From Alsobacter metallidurans (GTDB taxonomy: Bacteria; Pseudomonadota; Alphaproteobacteria; Rhizobiales; Beijerinckiaceae), in contig NZ_BMES01000001.1 in assembly GCF_014636935.1 (NCBI RefSeq), positions 1,369,782 to 1,433,781 of the forward strand: a stretch of DNA of 64,000 nucleotides, read 5' to 3'. Both the position numbers and the translations under genes were made by a program. Position 1 is the first letter of the stretch, and every line of letters starts with the position of its first letter. Under the pieces are notes generated by a model, which had not been told where the DNA came from, made no database searches, and saw nothing but the letters and a program-made list of their open reading frames with translations. Below, piece after piece: positions 44,199-52,691 of the stretch.

Positions 44199-44975
44199 AT
44201 GATCGCGGCGTTTGTGCTGGCGGGATTTGTGTCGGGGTGCTCGGAGACCGGCGATCTGGGCCGGCCGAAGCCGACGCTGTGGGGGGATGCGATCTCGCCG
44301 CTGTCCGGCAAGGCTTTCGCGGCGATGCGGGGCGAGGCGGTGTCGCTGGCCCTGCTGACCGACGACGAGCAGGAACTGCGGGCGCGGGCCTATCGCTTCC
44401 TGATGCCGGCCCGCGAGCGATGGTTCTTCGACCGGACGCTGGCCGAGCTCGCGGCCGATCGGATCGTCCGGCGCGACTTGTTGCCAGCCTCCGAGGAGGC
44501 CTATTTTCAGGCGTTGATGCTGGACCTCGATCGCTCGCCCCGCGCCCGTTATCAGCGGCTGCGCGAGGATGTGGAAAACGACCGCGAGTTGATCACCGTG
44601 TTCGCCGCCGTGGTGTGCCGCGTCGCCGAGATGGACAAGGTGCGGCTGCAGGCGCTGGGCGCGATCCCCCCCGAGGAGACCTTCACCCGCGCCATGGCGT
44701 TCGCGCGCGTAGCCGAGAACGAGATGCTGGCCCGCTGGGTGGAGGAATCGGTCGACCTGCGCCTGCGCGCCTATCGCTTCGCGCTGGAGCGGCTGGTGGT
44801 GACCAGCCCGGACAAGGACGCGATCCGGGCCGAGCGCACGCTCGACGCCTTCGAGGGCTATCGTGGCCTGACGAGCCGCTGCATCGGCCCGGTTCGGGGA
44901 ACCATCACGGTGACGTCGGGCGCAAACGGCGCGCGGTTTCTGCCGCGCACGGAACGCGAGCTGCCGCCGAAGTAG
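44199..44975 (+). CDS. Putative lipoprotein of unknown function
   Basis: A 258-residue protein from the ATG at 44199. It has a lipobox-like FVSGC (Cys14) after MIAAFVLAGF, then a soluble helical domain rich in Arg/Glu (EQELRARAYRFLMPARERWF and EDVENDRELITVFAAVVCRV). The basic stretch RRGRSW that would make a proper signal peptide lies just upstream. The true start may therefore be the ATG at 43863, four bases after the previous gene, with a family D repeat inserted in frame between. I do not recognise the family. Confidence 0.65.
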   Translation: MIAAFVLAGFVSGCSETGDLGRPKPTLWGDAISPLSGKAFAAMRGEAVSLALLTDDEQELRARAYRFLMPARERWFFDRTLAELAADRIVRRDLLPASEEAYFQALMLDLDRSPRARYQRLREDVENDRELITVFAAVVCRVAEMDKVRLQALGAIPPEETFTRAMAFARVAENEMLARWVEESVDLRLRAYRFALERLVVTSPDKDAIRAERTLDAFEGYRGLTSRCIGPVRGTITVTSGANGARFLPRTERELPPK

Positions 44976-45002
44976 GGCTGGAATTCGACGAGGGCCGAAG
45001 GC

Positions 45003-45029
45003 CCACCCTCCCCCTCAAGGGGAGGGTGG
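45003..45029. terminator. Hairpin between convergent genes (family D half-unit)
   Basis: CCACCCTCCCC and GGGGAGGGTGG form an 11-base stem with a short loop. It sits between the convergent lipoprotein and DUF1254 genes, where it can end both transcripts. Confidence 0.6.
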
Positions 45030-45064
45030 TCAGCTGCGCTGACCGCAGGAGCAGACGCCCAATC

Positions 45065-45646
45065 CTAGCTCTTCTTGGCCGGCGGCAGCGCCTCCGGGCG
45101 GCACTGTGCGGTCCGGAGATGCGCTTCCGCATCGGCGGCGGCGCCGTTTTCGGGCGCAAGCGCGCGCAGGATCACGAAGCCGGTGCGGTCGGGAGAAACG
45201 AGGCGCAACTCGCGGACGGGCTCGTCCTCGGGGTCGTTGTTCTGCAGCGTCTCGAGCTGCGGCTGCGTGACGATCACCACGTCCATGAGGCCACGCACGG
45301 CGCTGCGGTCCGTAAGGGCGTAGAACACGCCGCCCATGCTGCGATGAAAGCCCATGCTGAGGAAGATCTCGCCCGCATTGGCCTGCACGCGGACCGGGCC
45401 CGACGCGAGATCGTAGCGGCAGACGGCCGTGGCGGTGGCGGGGTCGCGGAAGGGCAGGGGGTTCGGGCCCGGCAGGGCGGCGGGCAGGAGCTTCACCACG
45501 TGCCGGTCCGCGAAGGCCGCGAGGCGCGCGTCGGCGTTCTGGGCCGCGAAGCTCGGCAGCGCAAGCATGGAGGCGAGGTGCACGATGGCGGCCAGCACCA
45601 GGCCGAGCAGCCCCACATAGGCGGCGCGCTTCAGGGAGCCGCTCAT
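45065..45646 (-). CDS. DUF1254-like membrane protein
   Basis: A 193-residue protein with one N-terminal membrane helix (YVGLLGLVLAAIVHLASMLA) and a periplasmic domain with YDLASGPVRVQANAGEIFLS and SMGFHRSMGGVFYALTDRSA. This matches the short DUF1254 proteins of rhizobia. The start overlaps the DUF1214 gene by 4 bases (ATGA), so the two are translationally coupled and probably act together. Third gene of an operon headed by the PBP1A gene. Function unknown. Confidence 0.78.
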   Translation of the reverse strand: MSGSLKRAAYVGLLGLVLAAIVHLASMLALPSFAAQNADARLAAFADRHVVKLLPAALPGPNPLPFRDPATATAVCRYDLASGPVRVQANAGEIFLSMGFHRSMGGVFYALTDRSAVRGLMDVVIVTQPQLETLQNNDPEDEPVRELRLVSPDRTGFVILRALAPENGAAADAEAHLRTAQCRPEALPPAKKS

Positions 45647-46287
45647 GTGCAGGCTCCCCGCTCGATGCGCGGCACGGCGGCGGGATCGATGCGCGAGCCG
45701 ACGACGCTGACGGGCGTGTCGTAGAGGCGCAGCGCGAGGTCGAAACGGCCCTCGCCGCTGAGCGGCAGCCAGTTGCCGGGCCGCGCCTCGCGCGAGGCCT
45801 CGATGGCGAAGAGGCCGGCGGCGTCGCGCACCACCTCGGCGGAGGTGAAACCGTAGCGCCGGGCCGGATTGTCGAGCAGCAGGCCGCCCGGCGTCTGCGC
45901 GGTCAACGTCCAGTAGCGCGCCTGCGGGGTGCGGCCGTGGATGCGGTAGGCGCAGCGCGCGATCAACGGATTTCCGGCGCTGTCGCGCCGCGCCGTGAAC
46001 ACGAGCCCTTCGCCGAGCCCGAGCGGCGCCTCGCCGCTGCGCGCCACCGACGCGCGGGTATAGGGGTCGGCGTCGAGTGCGCCGGTGCGCGGCCACGCGG
46101 TCCAGGGGCCGGCCTCAACGGCGCCGAACGAGACGTTGCGGGCCACCGCGAACCACGTCGCCCCGAGGCCGCCGACGAGGCCGATGGCCAGAACGGCGAG
46201 CACGGACGGCAGCAGCGTGCGGCGGCGGCGCGGGGACGCCTCGGCCTGAAGGGCGGCGCGCGGCGCGCGCAGTGCGAAATCGGTCAT
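45643..46287 (-). CDS. DUF1214 domain membrane protein
   Basis: A 214-residue protein. One membrane helix at about residues 27-48 (LPSVLAVLAIGLVGGLGATW), then a periplasmic beta-rich domain with GPWTAWPRTGALDADPYTRA, YWTLTAQTPGGLLL and NPARRYGFTSAEVVRD, the DUF1214 pattern. DUF1214 and DUF1254 domains often occur together. It starts 9 bases after the PBP1A gene, which suggests a cell-envelope role. No enzyme activity known. Confidence 0.82.
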   Translation of the reverse strand: MTDFALRAPRAALQAEASPRRRRTLLPSVLAVLAIGLVGGLGATWFAVARNVSFGAVEAGPWTAWPRTGALDADPYTRASVARSGEAPLGLGEGLVFTARRDSAGNPLIARCAYRIHGRTPQARYWTLTAQTPGGLLLDNPARRYGFTSAEVVRDAAGLFAIEASREARPGNWLPLSGEGRFDLALRLYDTPVSVVGSRIDPAAVPRIERGACT

Positions 46288-46296
46288 CGGAGCGGC

Positions 46297-48531
46297 TTAC
46301 TGGGAGGCGATCCGGCCGCCGACGGAGCGGACGGGATCGGCGGCGGCGCGGCGCGGCTGCGCCTCCGGCTCCAGGAAGGCCGAGTTGGCGCCGCGGCGGG
46401 TTGAAAGGGTGCGGAACAGCGTGTCGATGCCCCCGATGGCCTCCAGCGCGCGGGGGTTCAGGACGGCCGGGCGCTGGGCGCCAAGAACCTCGAAGGGCTT
46501 GCCCTCGCCATTCGCCGCCACCGCCGCGCCCTTGGGCTCCGCGATGGCAGGGATGCCCGGAATGGGCTTCAACTCGACGCTCTGGTGCGCGGGCGCCATC
46601 ATCTCGTGCCAGGTCATGGCCGGCAGCGAGCCGCCCGTCATCTTGTTGGTGGACTGGTAGTCGTCGTTGCCGAACCACACGGCCGCCACGAGGTTGCCGG
46701 TGAAGCCGACGAACCAGGCGTCCCGGTAGGCGTTGGTGGTGCCGGTCTTGCCGCCGACGCGCACGCCGGGCAGCATCGCCTTCTTGCCGGTGCCTTCCTC
46801 CACGACCTTCACGAGCATGGAGTTCATGTCGGCGATCACGTTGGCGTTGATGATCTGCCGCGGCGCCGGCAGGTCGCGGTCGTGGCGGAAGATCACGTCG
46901 CCATGCGAGTTGCGGATCTCGACGGTCGCGTAGGGATCCGCGCGCTTGCCGCCATTGGCGAACACCGCGTAGGCGGCCGTCATGTCCATCACGGTGACCT
47001 CCGCCGCCCCGATCGGCAGCGACACCGTGTCGGCCAACGGCGTGTTCAGCCCCATCAGGCGGCAGATCTCGATGATTCGGGCGCGGCCGGCCTTGTTGTT
47101 GTCGCCGCCGATGGCCGAGGCGAGCTGCACCGGGATGGTGTTGATGGACTTCGCCAGCGCGGTGGAGAGCGGCATGGAGCCCGCATAGGAGCGGCCGTAG
47201 TTGTTGGGGCACCAGTTGCCGATGCACACCGGCCGGTCCGTGACCGTTGTGGTCGGCTTGAATTTCCCCGTCAGCAGGGCCGCCGTGTAGACAAACGGCT
47301 TGAACGACGAGCCCGGCTGGCGCAGCGCGTCCGTGGCGCGGTTGAACTGGCTGGCGCCGTAGTCGCGCCCGCCCACCATGGCCCGCACGGCGCCGTCCGG
47401 GTCCATCACCACGGTTGCGCCCTGCTTGGCGTCGTAGCTGTCGCCATACTGGCGCAGCATCGATTCCATGGCGGTGTCGGCCTGCTTTTGCACCTGCAGG
47501 TCGGCGGCGGTGCGCACCGTGAGCACCCGGTCGGAGCCGAGCTTGCCGTCGTCCGAGAGGCGCTTCACCTCCGCGAAGGCCCAGTCGAGGTAGAAGTCCG
47601 GGCTCGCCTCGCGCTTGCGGTCCACCGGCGTCGCCGGGTTGCGCCGCGCCGCATAGACCTGCCCTTCGGTGAGGAAGCCGGCGTCCACCATGTTGGAAAG
47701 CACGTCAGCCGCACGGGCGCGGGCGGCCGGCAGGTTGTTGTGCGGCGCGTATTTGGTCGGCGCCTTGAACAGGCCCGCCAGCATGGCGGCCTCGCTCAGG
47801 CTCACATCCTTGATCGACTTCCCGAAATAGAACTCCGCCGCCGCCTGCGCGCCGAACGAGCCGCCGCCCATGTAGGCGCGATCGAGATAGAGCTTCAGGA
47901 TCTCGCGCTTTGTGAGGTGGAACTCCAGCCACAGCGCCAGGAACGCTTCCTTGATCTTGCGCTCCAGCGAGCGCTCGTTGGACAGGAACAGGTTCTTGGC
48001 CAGCTGCTGCGTCAGCGACGAGCCGCCCTGCACCACGCCGGAGGCGCGGGCGTTCACCGAGATGGCCCGCATGGTGCCGATCACGTCGATGCCGAAATGC
48101 TCGTAGAAGCGCCGGTCCTCGGTGGCCAGCACGGCCTTGATGAAGTGATCAGGGAAATCGTCCAGCGACACCGAATCGTCGTGCCGGATCCCGCGCCGCC
48201 CGATTTCCTGGCCGTAGCGGTCCAGGAAGGTGACGGCGAGATCCTGCTTCTTGAGCCAGTCGTCGCCGCCCACCTCGCGAAACGCCGGCAGCGCAAGCGT
48301 GAGCATGACCAAGAGCCCGCCGACGCCCAGCGTCAGAGCCTCGCCGGCGACTTCCACGCCGACCCGCTTGGCGCCGCGCACCTGCAGCCGGTCAAGCGCC
48401 TCCGAATAGCGCGCATAAAGCTCGCCGAACTTGCGGCCGCCCTCGTTCAGCGAAAACGCCGTCCAGGAATCGAACGCCTCGAACCCGCGCACGATTCGCC
48501 GCCAGATCGAGCTCTTGCCGCGAAACTCCAC
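46297..48531 (-). CDS. Penicillin-binding protein 1A, bifunctional
   Basis: A 744-residue class A PBP that polymerises and cross-links peptidoglycan. One N-terminal membrane helix (residues 71-92). Glycosyltransferase domain with catalytic Glu138 in EDRRFYEHFGID and GGSSLTQQLAKNLFL. Transpeptidase domain with nucleophile Ser408 in PGSSFKPF, the SIN triad in ALAKSINTIP, and KTGTT (Lys595). All catalytic motifs are present. GTG start. Heads an operon with DUF1214 and DUF1254 genes. mrcA/ponA are equivalent names. Confidence 0.95.
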   Translation of the reverse strand: MEFRGKSSIWRRIVRGFEAFDSWTAFSLNEGGRKFGELYARYSEALDRLQVRGAKRVGVEVAGEALTLGVGGLLVMLTLALPAFREVGGDDWLKKQDLAVTFLDRYGQEIGRRGIRHDDSVSLDDFPDHFIKAVLATEDRRFYEHFGIDVIGTMRAISVNARASGVVQGGSSLTQQLAKNLFLSNERSLERKIKEAFLALWLEFHLTKREILKLYLDRAYMGGGSFGAQAAAEFYFGKSIKDVSLSEAAMLAGLFKAPTKYAPHNNLPAARARAADVLSNMVDAGFLTEGQVYAARRNPATPVDRKREASPDFYLDWAFAEVKRLSDDGKLGSDRVLTVRTAADLQVQKQADTAMESMLRQYGDSYDAKQGATVVMDPDGAVRAMVGGRDYGASQFNRATDALRQPGSSFKPFVYTAALLTGKFKPTTTVTDRPVCIGNWCPNNYGRSYAGSMPLSTALAKSINTIPVQLASAIGGDNNKAGRARIIEICRLMGLNTPLADTVSLPIGAAEVTVMDMTAAYAVFANGGKRADPYATVEIRNSHGDVIFRHDRDLPAPRQIINANVIADMNSMLVKVVEEGTGKKAMLPGVRVGGKTGTTNAYRDAWFVGFTGNLVAAVWFGNDDYQSTNKMTGGSLPAMTWHEMMAPAHQSVELKPIPGIPAIAEPKGAAVAANGEGKPFEVLGAQRPAVLNPRALEAIGGIDTLFRTLSTRRGANSAFLEPEAQPRRAAADPVRSVGGRIASQ

Positions 48532-48739
48532 CGCTACCGTCCGCCTTCGACCCGCACCGCGCCGCCCGTTTACACTCTAGCAACGAAAACCCGGCCGCGC
48601 GAGATCGGGTTGCAGGGCGCGCGGCCCACGCTTTCGGCGTAGTGGCGAGCGGAGGCGCGTCGAATCCGCATGAACCCTGCGCGCATCCCGCGCCTCGGCC
48701 GCATGGCGGGGCGGGGCGGCGGATGCTATGGAGCCGGCG

Positions 48740-49255
48740 ATGACGGATGACGCCACCCCTCCCGCCGCGCCGTTCTGGCGCACCACCGCGCTGGACGACA
48801 TGACGGCCGAGCAGTGGGAGAGCCTGTGCGACGGCTGCGGCCGCTGCTGCCTGGTGAAGCTCGAGGACGAGGACACCGGCCAGATCCACGCCACCGACAT
48901 CAGCTGCAGGCTGTTCGACGCAGGCGCGTGCCGGTGCCGCGACTACGAGAACCGAACCAGCGTGGTGCCGGACTGCGTCGGCCTGACCCCCCACGAGGTG
49001 CGCACGCTGCCATGGCTGCCGCCGACCTGCGGCTACCGGCTGGTGGCGGAGGGCCAGGACCTCGCCTGGTGGCACCCGCTCGTGTCGGGCACGCCGGACA
49101 CGGTGCGCGAGGCCGGCGTCTCGGTGCACGGCAAGGTCTTCGCCGGGGAGGACGAGATCGCGATCGAGGACGTGGTCGACCGCATCAAGCGCTGGCCGCT
49201 GCAATGGCCCAAGGGGGCCAGGACAGGCCTCAAAGCCCGCCCGAAGACCCGCTGA
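48740..49255 (+). CDS. YcgN family cysteine-cluster protein
   Basis: A 171-residue cytoplasmic protein of the YcgN/UPF0260 family. The signature Cys cluster is CDGCGRCC (Cys30, 33, 36, 37), with further Cys in [17 protein letters not shown] and DCVGLTPHE. Probably metal or Fe-S binding; function unknown. The ATG at 48740 has GGAG 6 bases upstream. It is divergent from the PBP1A gene and is the last gene before the GTA cluster. Confidence 0.88.
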   Translation: MTDDATPPAAPFWRTTALDDMTAEQWESLCDGCGRCCLVKLEDEDTGQIHATDISCRLFDAGACRCRDYENRTSVVPDCVGLTPHEVRTLPWLPPTCGYRLVAEGQDLAWWHPLVSGTPDTVREAGVSVHGKVFAGEDEIAIEDVVDRIKRWPLQWPKGARTGLKARPKTR

Positions 49256-49324
49256 GCGCCCTGGGCTGCGCACGGGCGCGGCCGCATGCTTTCCAGTATC
49301 TCACTTAAACTAGGAAAAACATCC

Positions 49325-49353
49325 TTGACAGCGTAACGCTCTCTGGATAAGAT
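49325..49353 (+). promoter_or_regulatory. Consensus sigma70-like promoter of the GTA cluster
   Basis: TTGACA at 49325-49330 and TAAGAT at 49348-49353 with a 17-base spacer; the -35 is perfect and the -10 differs by one base from TATAAT-type TATGAT/TAAAAT variants. An 11-base palindrome, AGCGTAACGCT, covers 49330-49340 in the spacer and could be a repressor site. The gp1 gene begins about 105 bases downstream. It is the best promoter match I found in the window. Confidence 0.65.
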
Positions 49354-49458
49354 GGCTTCATTCTCCAGAGTTGCGAGCGGACAAAGCGGCCAGGTTCCTT
49401 GGCCATCCGCGGCCGGGTCTTCTTTTCGAAGGCGCGTCTTCATAGGAGCATTTTCAGC

Positions 49459-49926
49459 ATGACGTTGCCAGCCAACACCCAGCCGAACAGTCGGGGCAGC
49501 CTGGGTCCGGACGCGCCCGACAGCCTCACGGCTCGCCGCAGCCCCGGCGACCACCCTCCGCCAAGCCGCAAGGAGGCGCTTTTGTCGCGCCTCTGGGCCG
49601 CGGCCGAAACCCAGGTGACCAAGATCGAGCAGCGCAGCCGCGACATTCCGGGCGGCGGCAACCTCGAGCACGAGGCCAAGGCGCTCGCGGTGCTCTGCCG
49701 CGTGCTCAAGGAACTGCCCACCGAAGACGACATCGCCCGGGACAAGGCGCGCGCGGAACCGGAGATCGACGATGGAGACCGCGACGCCGACGAGTTCCGC
49801 GAAGAGCTTGCGCGACACCTTTCTCGAATTGCACGAGAACGGGAAGCTGAACTCGCTCTTGAGCGAGGCGAGCCCGGGGATCCTGCGGCACTGGATGACG
49901 CAGTGGGACCTTTGGGGTCGGCCTGA
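49459..49926 (+). CDS. GTA gp1, small terminase-like protein
   Basis: A 155-residue protein at the usual position of GTA gp1. Central part RLWAAAETQVTKIEQRSRDI and LEHEAKALAVLCRVLKELPT is helical and fits a packaging subunit; the N- and C-terminal parts are polar and disordered. Likely forms the small terminase ring that binds host DNA without sequence preference. ATG at 49459 with AGGAG upstream. Its last 155 bases overlap the terminase gene in another frame. Confidence 0.72.
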   Translation: MTLPANTQPNSRGSLGPDAPDSLTARRSPGDHPPPSRKEALLSRLWAAAETQVTKIEQRSRDIPGGGNLEHEAKALAVLCRVLKELPTEDDIARDKARAEPEIDDGDRDADEFREELARHLSRIAREREAELALERGEPGDPAALDDAVGPLGSA

Positions 49927-51139
49927 CCAGCAGCCGCCCGCGGCCGCGCAGGGCGGTGGGCCATGGTCGGTGTGGCTCATCCTGGGCGGCCGCGGCGCGG
50001 GCAAGACGCGCGCCGGGGCCGAGTGGGTGAGGGCGCTGGCTACCGGCCGCAAGCCGGTCGGCCGCATCGCGCTGCTGGGCGAAACCTTCGCGGATGTGCG
50101 CGACGTGATGGTGGAGGGGCCTTCCGGCATCCTCGCCGTTCACCCGCGCGACAAGCGGCCCCGGTGGGAATCCTCCCGCCGCCGGCTCGCCTGGCCCAAT
50201 GGAGCGGTGGCGCACGCCTTCTCGGCCGAGGACCCCGAAAGCCTGCGCGGCCCCCAGTTCGGGGCCGCCTGGCTGGACGAACTCGCCAAGTGGCGGCAGG
50301 CCCGCGAGACCTGGGACATGCTGCAATTCGGCATGCGCCTGGGCGACCGGCCGCGCCAGCTCGTCACCACTACGCCACGGCCCTTGCCGCTGCTGAAGGA
50401 GATCCTGGCCGATCCGCACACGGCGGTGTGCCGGGCCTCCACGGCCGCCAACCGGGCGTTTCTGGCGCCAGGCTTCATCGACATGATGGCGCGCCGCTAT
50501 GGCGGCACGCGGCTCGGCCGGCAGGAACTCATGGGCGAGATTCTGGAAGAGCGGCAGGACGCGCTATGGAGCCGCGACCTCATCGAAAGCTGCCGCGAGG
50601 CCGAGGCCCCGGCGGGGCTCACCCGGATCGTCGTGGCCGTGGACCCGCCGGCCTCCTCCTCCAAGCGCGCCGACGCCTGCGGAATCGTGGCCGCCGGCAT
50701 TGACGCCGACGGCGTGGTGCACGTGCTGGCCGACGCCACGCTGGCGGGCGTCCGCCCGGCCGCATGGGCGGCGGCCGCCTGCGCGCTGGTGCGCCGGCTG
50801 GAGGCCGACGCCCTCGTGGTGGAGGTGAACCAGGGCGGCGAAATGGCCCAGGCCGTGCTGGCCGAAGCCGGCCCCGGCGTACCGGTGACCCCGGTGCGCG
50901 CCGCCCGCGGCAAGCACCTGCGCGCTGAGCCGGTCGCCCACCTCTACGAACGCGGCCGCGTCCGCCACGCCGGGAGCTTTCCCGACCTGGAAGACGAACT
51001 CTGCGACTTCGGCCCCACCGCGACCGGCTTCGGCCTCTCCAACGGCCGTTCGCCCGACCGAATGGACGCGCTGGTCTGGGCCGTCACCGCGCTCGCGCTG
51101 GGAGCCAAGACGGCGGAGCCGCGCGTGCGGCGGATGTGA
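49772..51139 (+). CDS. GTA gp2, large terminase (packaging ATPase/nuclease)
   Basis: A 455-residue motor protein that packages and cuts DNA. Walker A is GGRGAGKT (residues 72-79), and the nuclease domain starts with VVAVDPPASSSKRADACG, the first acidic strand of the RNase H-like fold. GRSPDRMDALVWAVTAL near the end contributes the last acidic residue. It has the conserved QWDLWGRPDQQPP segment before the ATPase domain. Starts inside gp1. Both active sites look intact. Confidence 0.93.
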   Translation: METATPTSSAKSLRDTFLELHENGKLNSLLSEASPGILRHWMTQWDLWGRPDQQPPAAAQGGGPWSVWLILGGRGAGKTRAGAEWVRALATGRKPVGRIALLGETFADVRDVMVEGPSGILAVHPRDKRPRWESSRRRLAWPNGAVAHAFSAEDPESLRGPQFGAAWLDELAKWRQARETWDMLQFGMRLGDRPRQLVTTTPRPLPLLKEILADPHTAVCRASTAANRAFLAPGFIDMMARRYGGTRLGRQELMGEILEERQDALWSRDLIESCREAEAPAGLTRIVVAVDPPASSSKRADACGIVAAGIDADGVVHVLADATLAGVRPAAWAAAACALVRRLEADALVVEVNQGGEMAQAVLAEAGPGVPVTPVRAARGKHLRAEPVAHLYERGRVRHAGSFPDLEDELCDFGPTATGFGLSNGRSPDRMDALVWAVTALALGAKTAEPRVRRM

Positions 51140-51152
51140 AGCGCCTCCCTCT

Positions 51153-51270
51153 CCCGCCTGCGGGAGAGGGGCAGGGGTGAGGGCCTTCGCCGCCGCTCCA
51201 ATCGCAGTATCGAGACCCGTCGCGCCACCCTCACCCCTGCCCCTCTCCCACGGCGTGGGAGAGGGGAGCA
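51153..51270. repeat. Interspersed palindromic repeat, family C, inside the GTA cluster
   Basis: CCCTCTCCCGCCTGCGGGAGAGGG, CAGGGGTGAGGG, then CCCTCACCCCTGCCCCTCTCCC and a GGGAGAGGGG arm. It lies between the terminase and portal genes, which in other GTA clusters are adjacent, so it may weaken read-through. Confidence 0.75.
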
Positions 51271-51287
51271 TCCTGGAGAACCCTTTC

Positions 51288-52691
51288 ATGTCATCCTTGC
51301 TGTCGCGCCTCATGGGGCGCGGGGGGCGCGTCGCTGCGCCGGTTTCGGCGCCGCACGCGAAGGCGTCCCGCACCGGGCCGCTCATCGCCTTTCCCAGCAT
51401 CGGCCGGCCCGTGTGGACGCCGCGCGACTATGCGGCGCTGGCGCGCGAGGGCTACCAGCGCAACGCCGTGGTGTATCGGGCGGTGCGTATGGTGGCCGAG
51501 GCCGCCGCCAGCGTGCCCCTTCTCGTCTACCGCGACGGGCGCGAGGAGCCGGACCATCCGCTCGCCCGCCTGCTGGCGCGACCCAACCCGCGCGACGCCT
51601 CGGCGGCGCTGTTCGACGCGCTCTATGGCCACCTGCTGGTGGCCGGCAACGCCTATCTGGAGCTCGCCAGCGTGCGGGGCGAGCCGCGCGAGCTCTATGC
51701 GCTGCGGCCGGACCGCATGAAGGTGGTGCCCGGGCCGGACGGCTGGGCCCAGGCCTACGACTACACGGTGGGCGCCCGCACGGTGCGCTTCGCGCAAGAT
51801 CACCGGGACGGGGGAGACGGCCCGCCGCCGATCCTGCATCTCACCCTGTTCAACCCGCTGGACGACCACTACGGCTTCGCCCCCACGGAAGCCGCCGCCG
51901 TGGCGCTCGACATCCACAACGCCGCCGGGGCGTGGAACAAGGCGCTGCTGGACAACGCCGCCCGGCCCTCCGGCGCGCTGGTCTATGCCGGGGCGGCGGG
52001 CATGAACCTGTCGGACGAGCAGTTCGATCGCATCAAGGAGGAGCTGGAGGCGAGCTTCCAGGGCGCGGCCAACGCCGGCCGCCCGCTGCTGCTGGAGGGC
52101 GGCCTGGACTGGAAGCCGCTGTCCATGAGCCCCAAGGACATGGACTTCATCCAGGCCAAGGCGGCCGCCGCCCGCGAAATCGCGCTCGCCTTCGGCGTGC
52201 CGCCCATGCTGCTCGGCCTGCCGGGCGACAACACCTATTCCAATTACGCCGAAGCCAACCGGAGCTTCTGGCGCCAGACCGTGATCCCGCTGGTCACCCG
52301 CACGGCCGCGAGCCTGGCCCACTGGCTCGCCCCCGCCTTTGACGGCGCCCTTCGCCTGGAGCCCGACCTCGACGGCGTCGACGCCCTCGCCCCCGAGCGC
52401 GAGGCCCTGTGGGCGCGCATCGGCGCGGCCGGCTTCCTCACGGATGACGAGAAACGCGAGGCGGTGGGGTATGGGGCAAAGCCCGCCTCCGCCCGGCCGG
52501 GGGCCGGCAAGGGCGGCTGGGGCGGGGTGGACCCGCTGCCCGGTGATGTCGTGGCGAGCCCGGCCGGAGGGGACGGCCTCGGCGGCGGGGGCGGCGGAAG
52601 CTGGCAGAACCAGCCGCGTGTGCCGGCCGGGAACCCGGAGGGCGGGCAGTGGACGGATGGGAGTGGAGAAGGTCAAACCAACCGTCGCTGA
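51288..52691 (+). CDS. GTA gp3, portal protein with effector-type C-terminal linker
   Basis: A 467-residue HK97-type portal that forms the DNA entry ring. Core motifs: YAALAREGYQRNAVVYRAVR, NPRDASAALFDALYGHLLVA, GVPPMLLGLPGDNTYSNY and AEANRSFWRQT. The last 60 residues are not portal core: a Gly-rich stretch then NQPRVPAGNPEGGQWTDG, a linker type often seen between phage head proteins and C-terminal toxin domains. The gene stops soon after in its own frame, and the next frame continues with a Cys-rich segment. ATG at 51288 with GGAG upstream. Confidence 0.88.
   Translation: MSSLLSRLMGRGGRVAAPVSAPHAKASRTGPLIAFPSIGRPVWTPRDYAALAREGYQRNAVVYRAVRMVAEAAASVPLLVYRDGREEPDHPLARLLARPNPRDASAALFDALYGHLLVAGNAYLELASVRGEPRELYALRPDRMKVVPGPDGWAQAYDYTVGARTVRFAQDHRDGGDGPPPILHLTLFNPLDDHYGFAPTEAAAVALDIHNAAGAWNKALLDNAARPSGALVYAGAAGMNLSDEQFDRIKEELEASFQGAANAGRPLLLEGGLDWKPLSMSPKDMDFIQAKAAAAREIALAFGVPPMLLGLPGDNTYSNYAEANRSFWRQTVIPLVTRTAASLAHWLAPAFDGALRLEPDLDGVDALAPEREALWARIGAAGFLTDDEKREAVGYGAKPASARPGAGKGGWGGVDPLPGDVVASPAGGDGLGGGGGGSWQNQPRVPAGNPEGGQWTDGSGEGQTNRR

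Noticed and set aside
49304-49318. CtrA site before the GTA cluster (TTAA-N7-AAAA)
   Set aside because: Only the first half matches; the second half is not TTAA.
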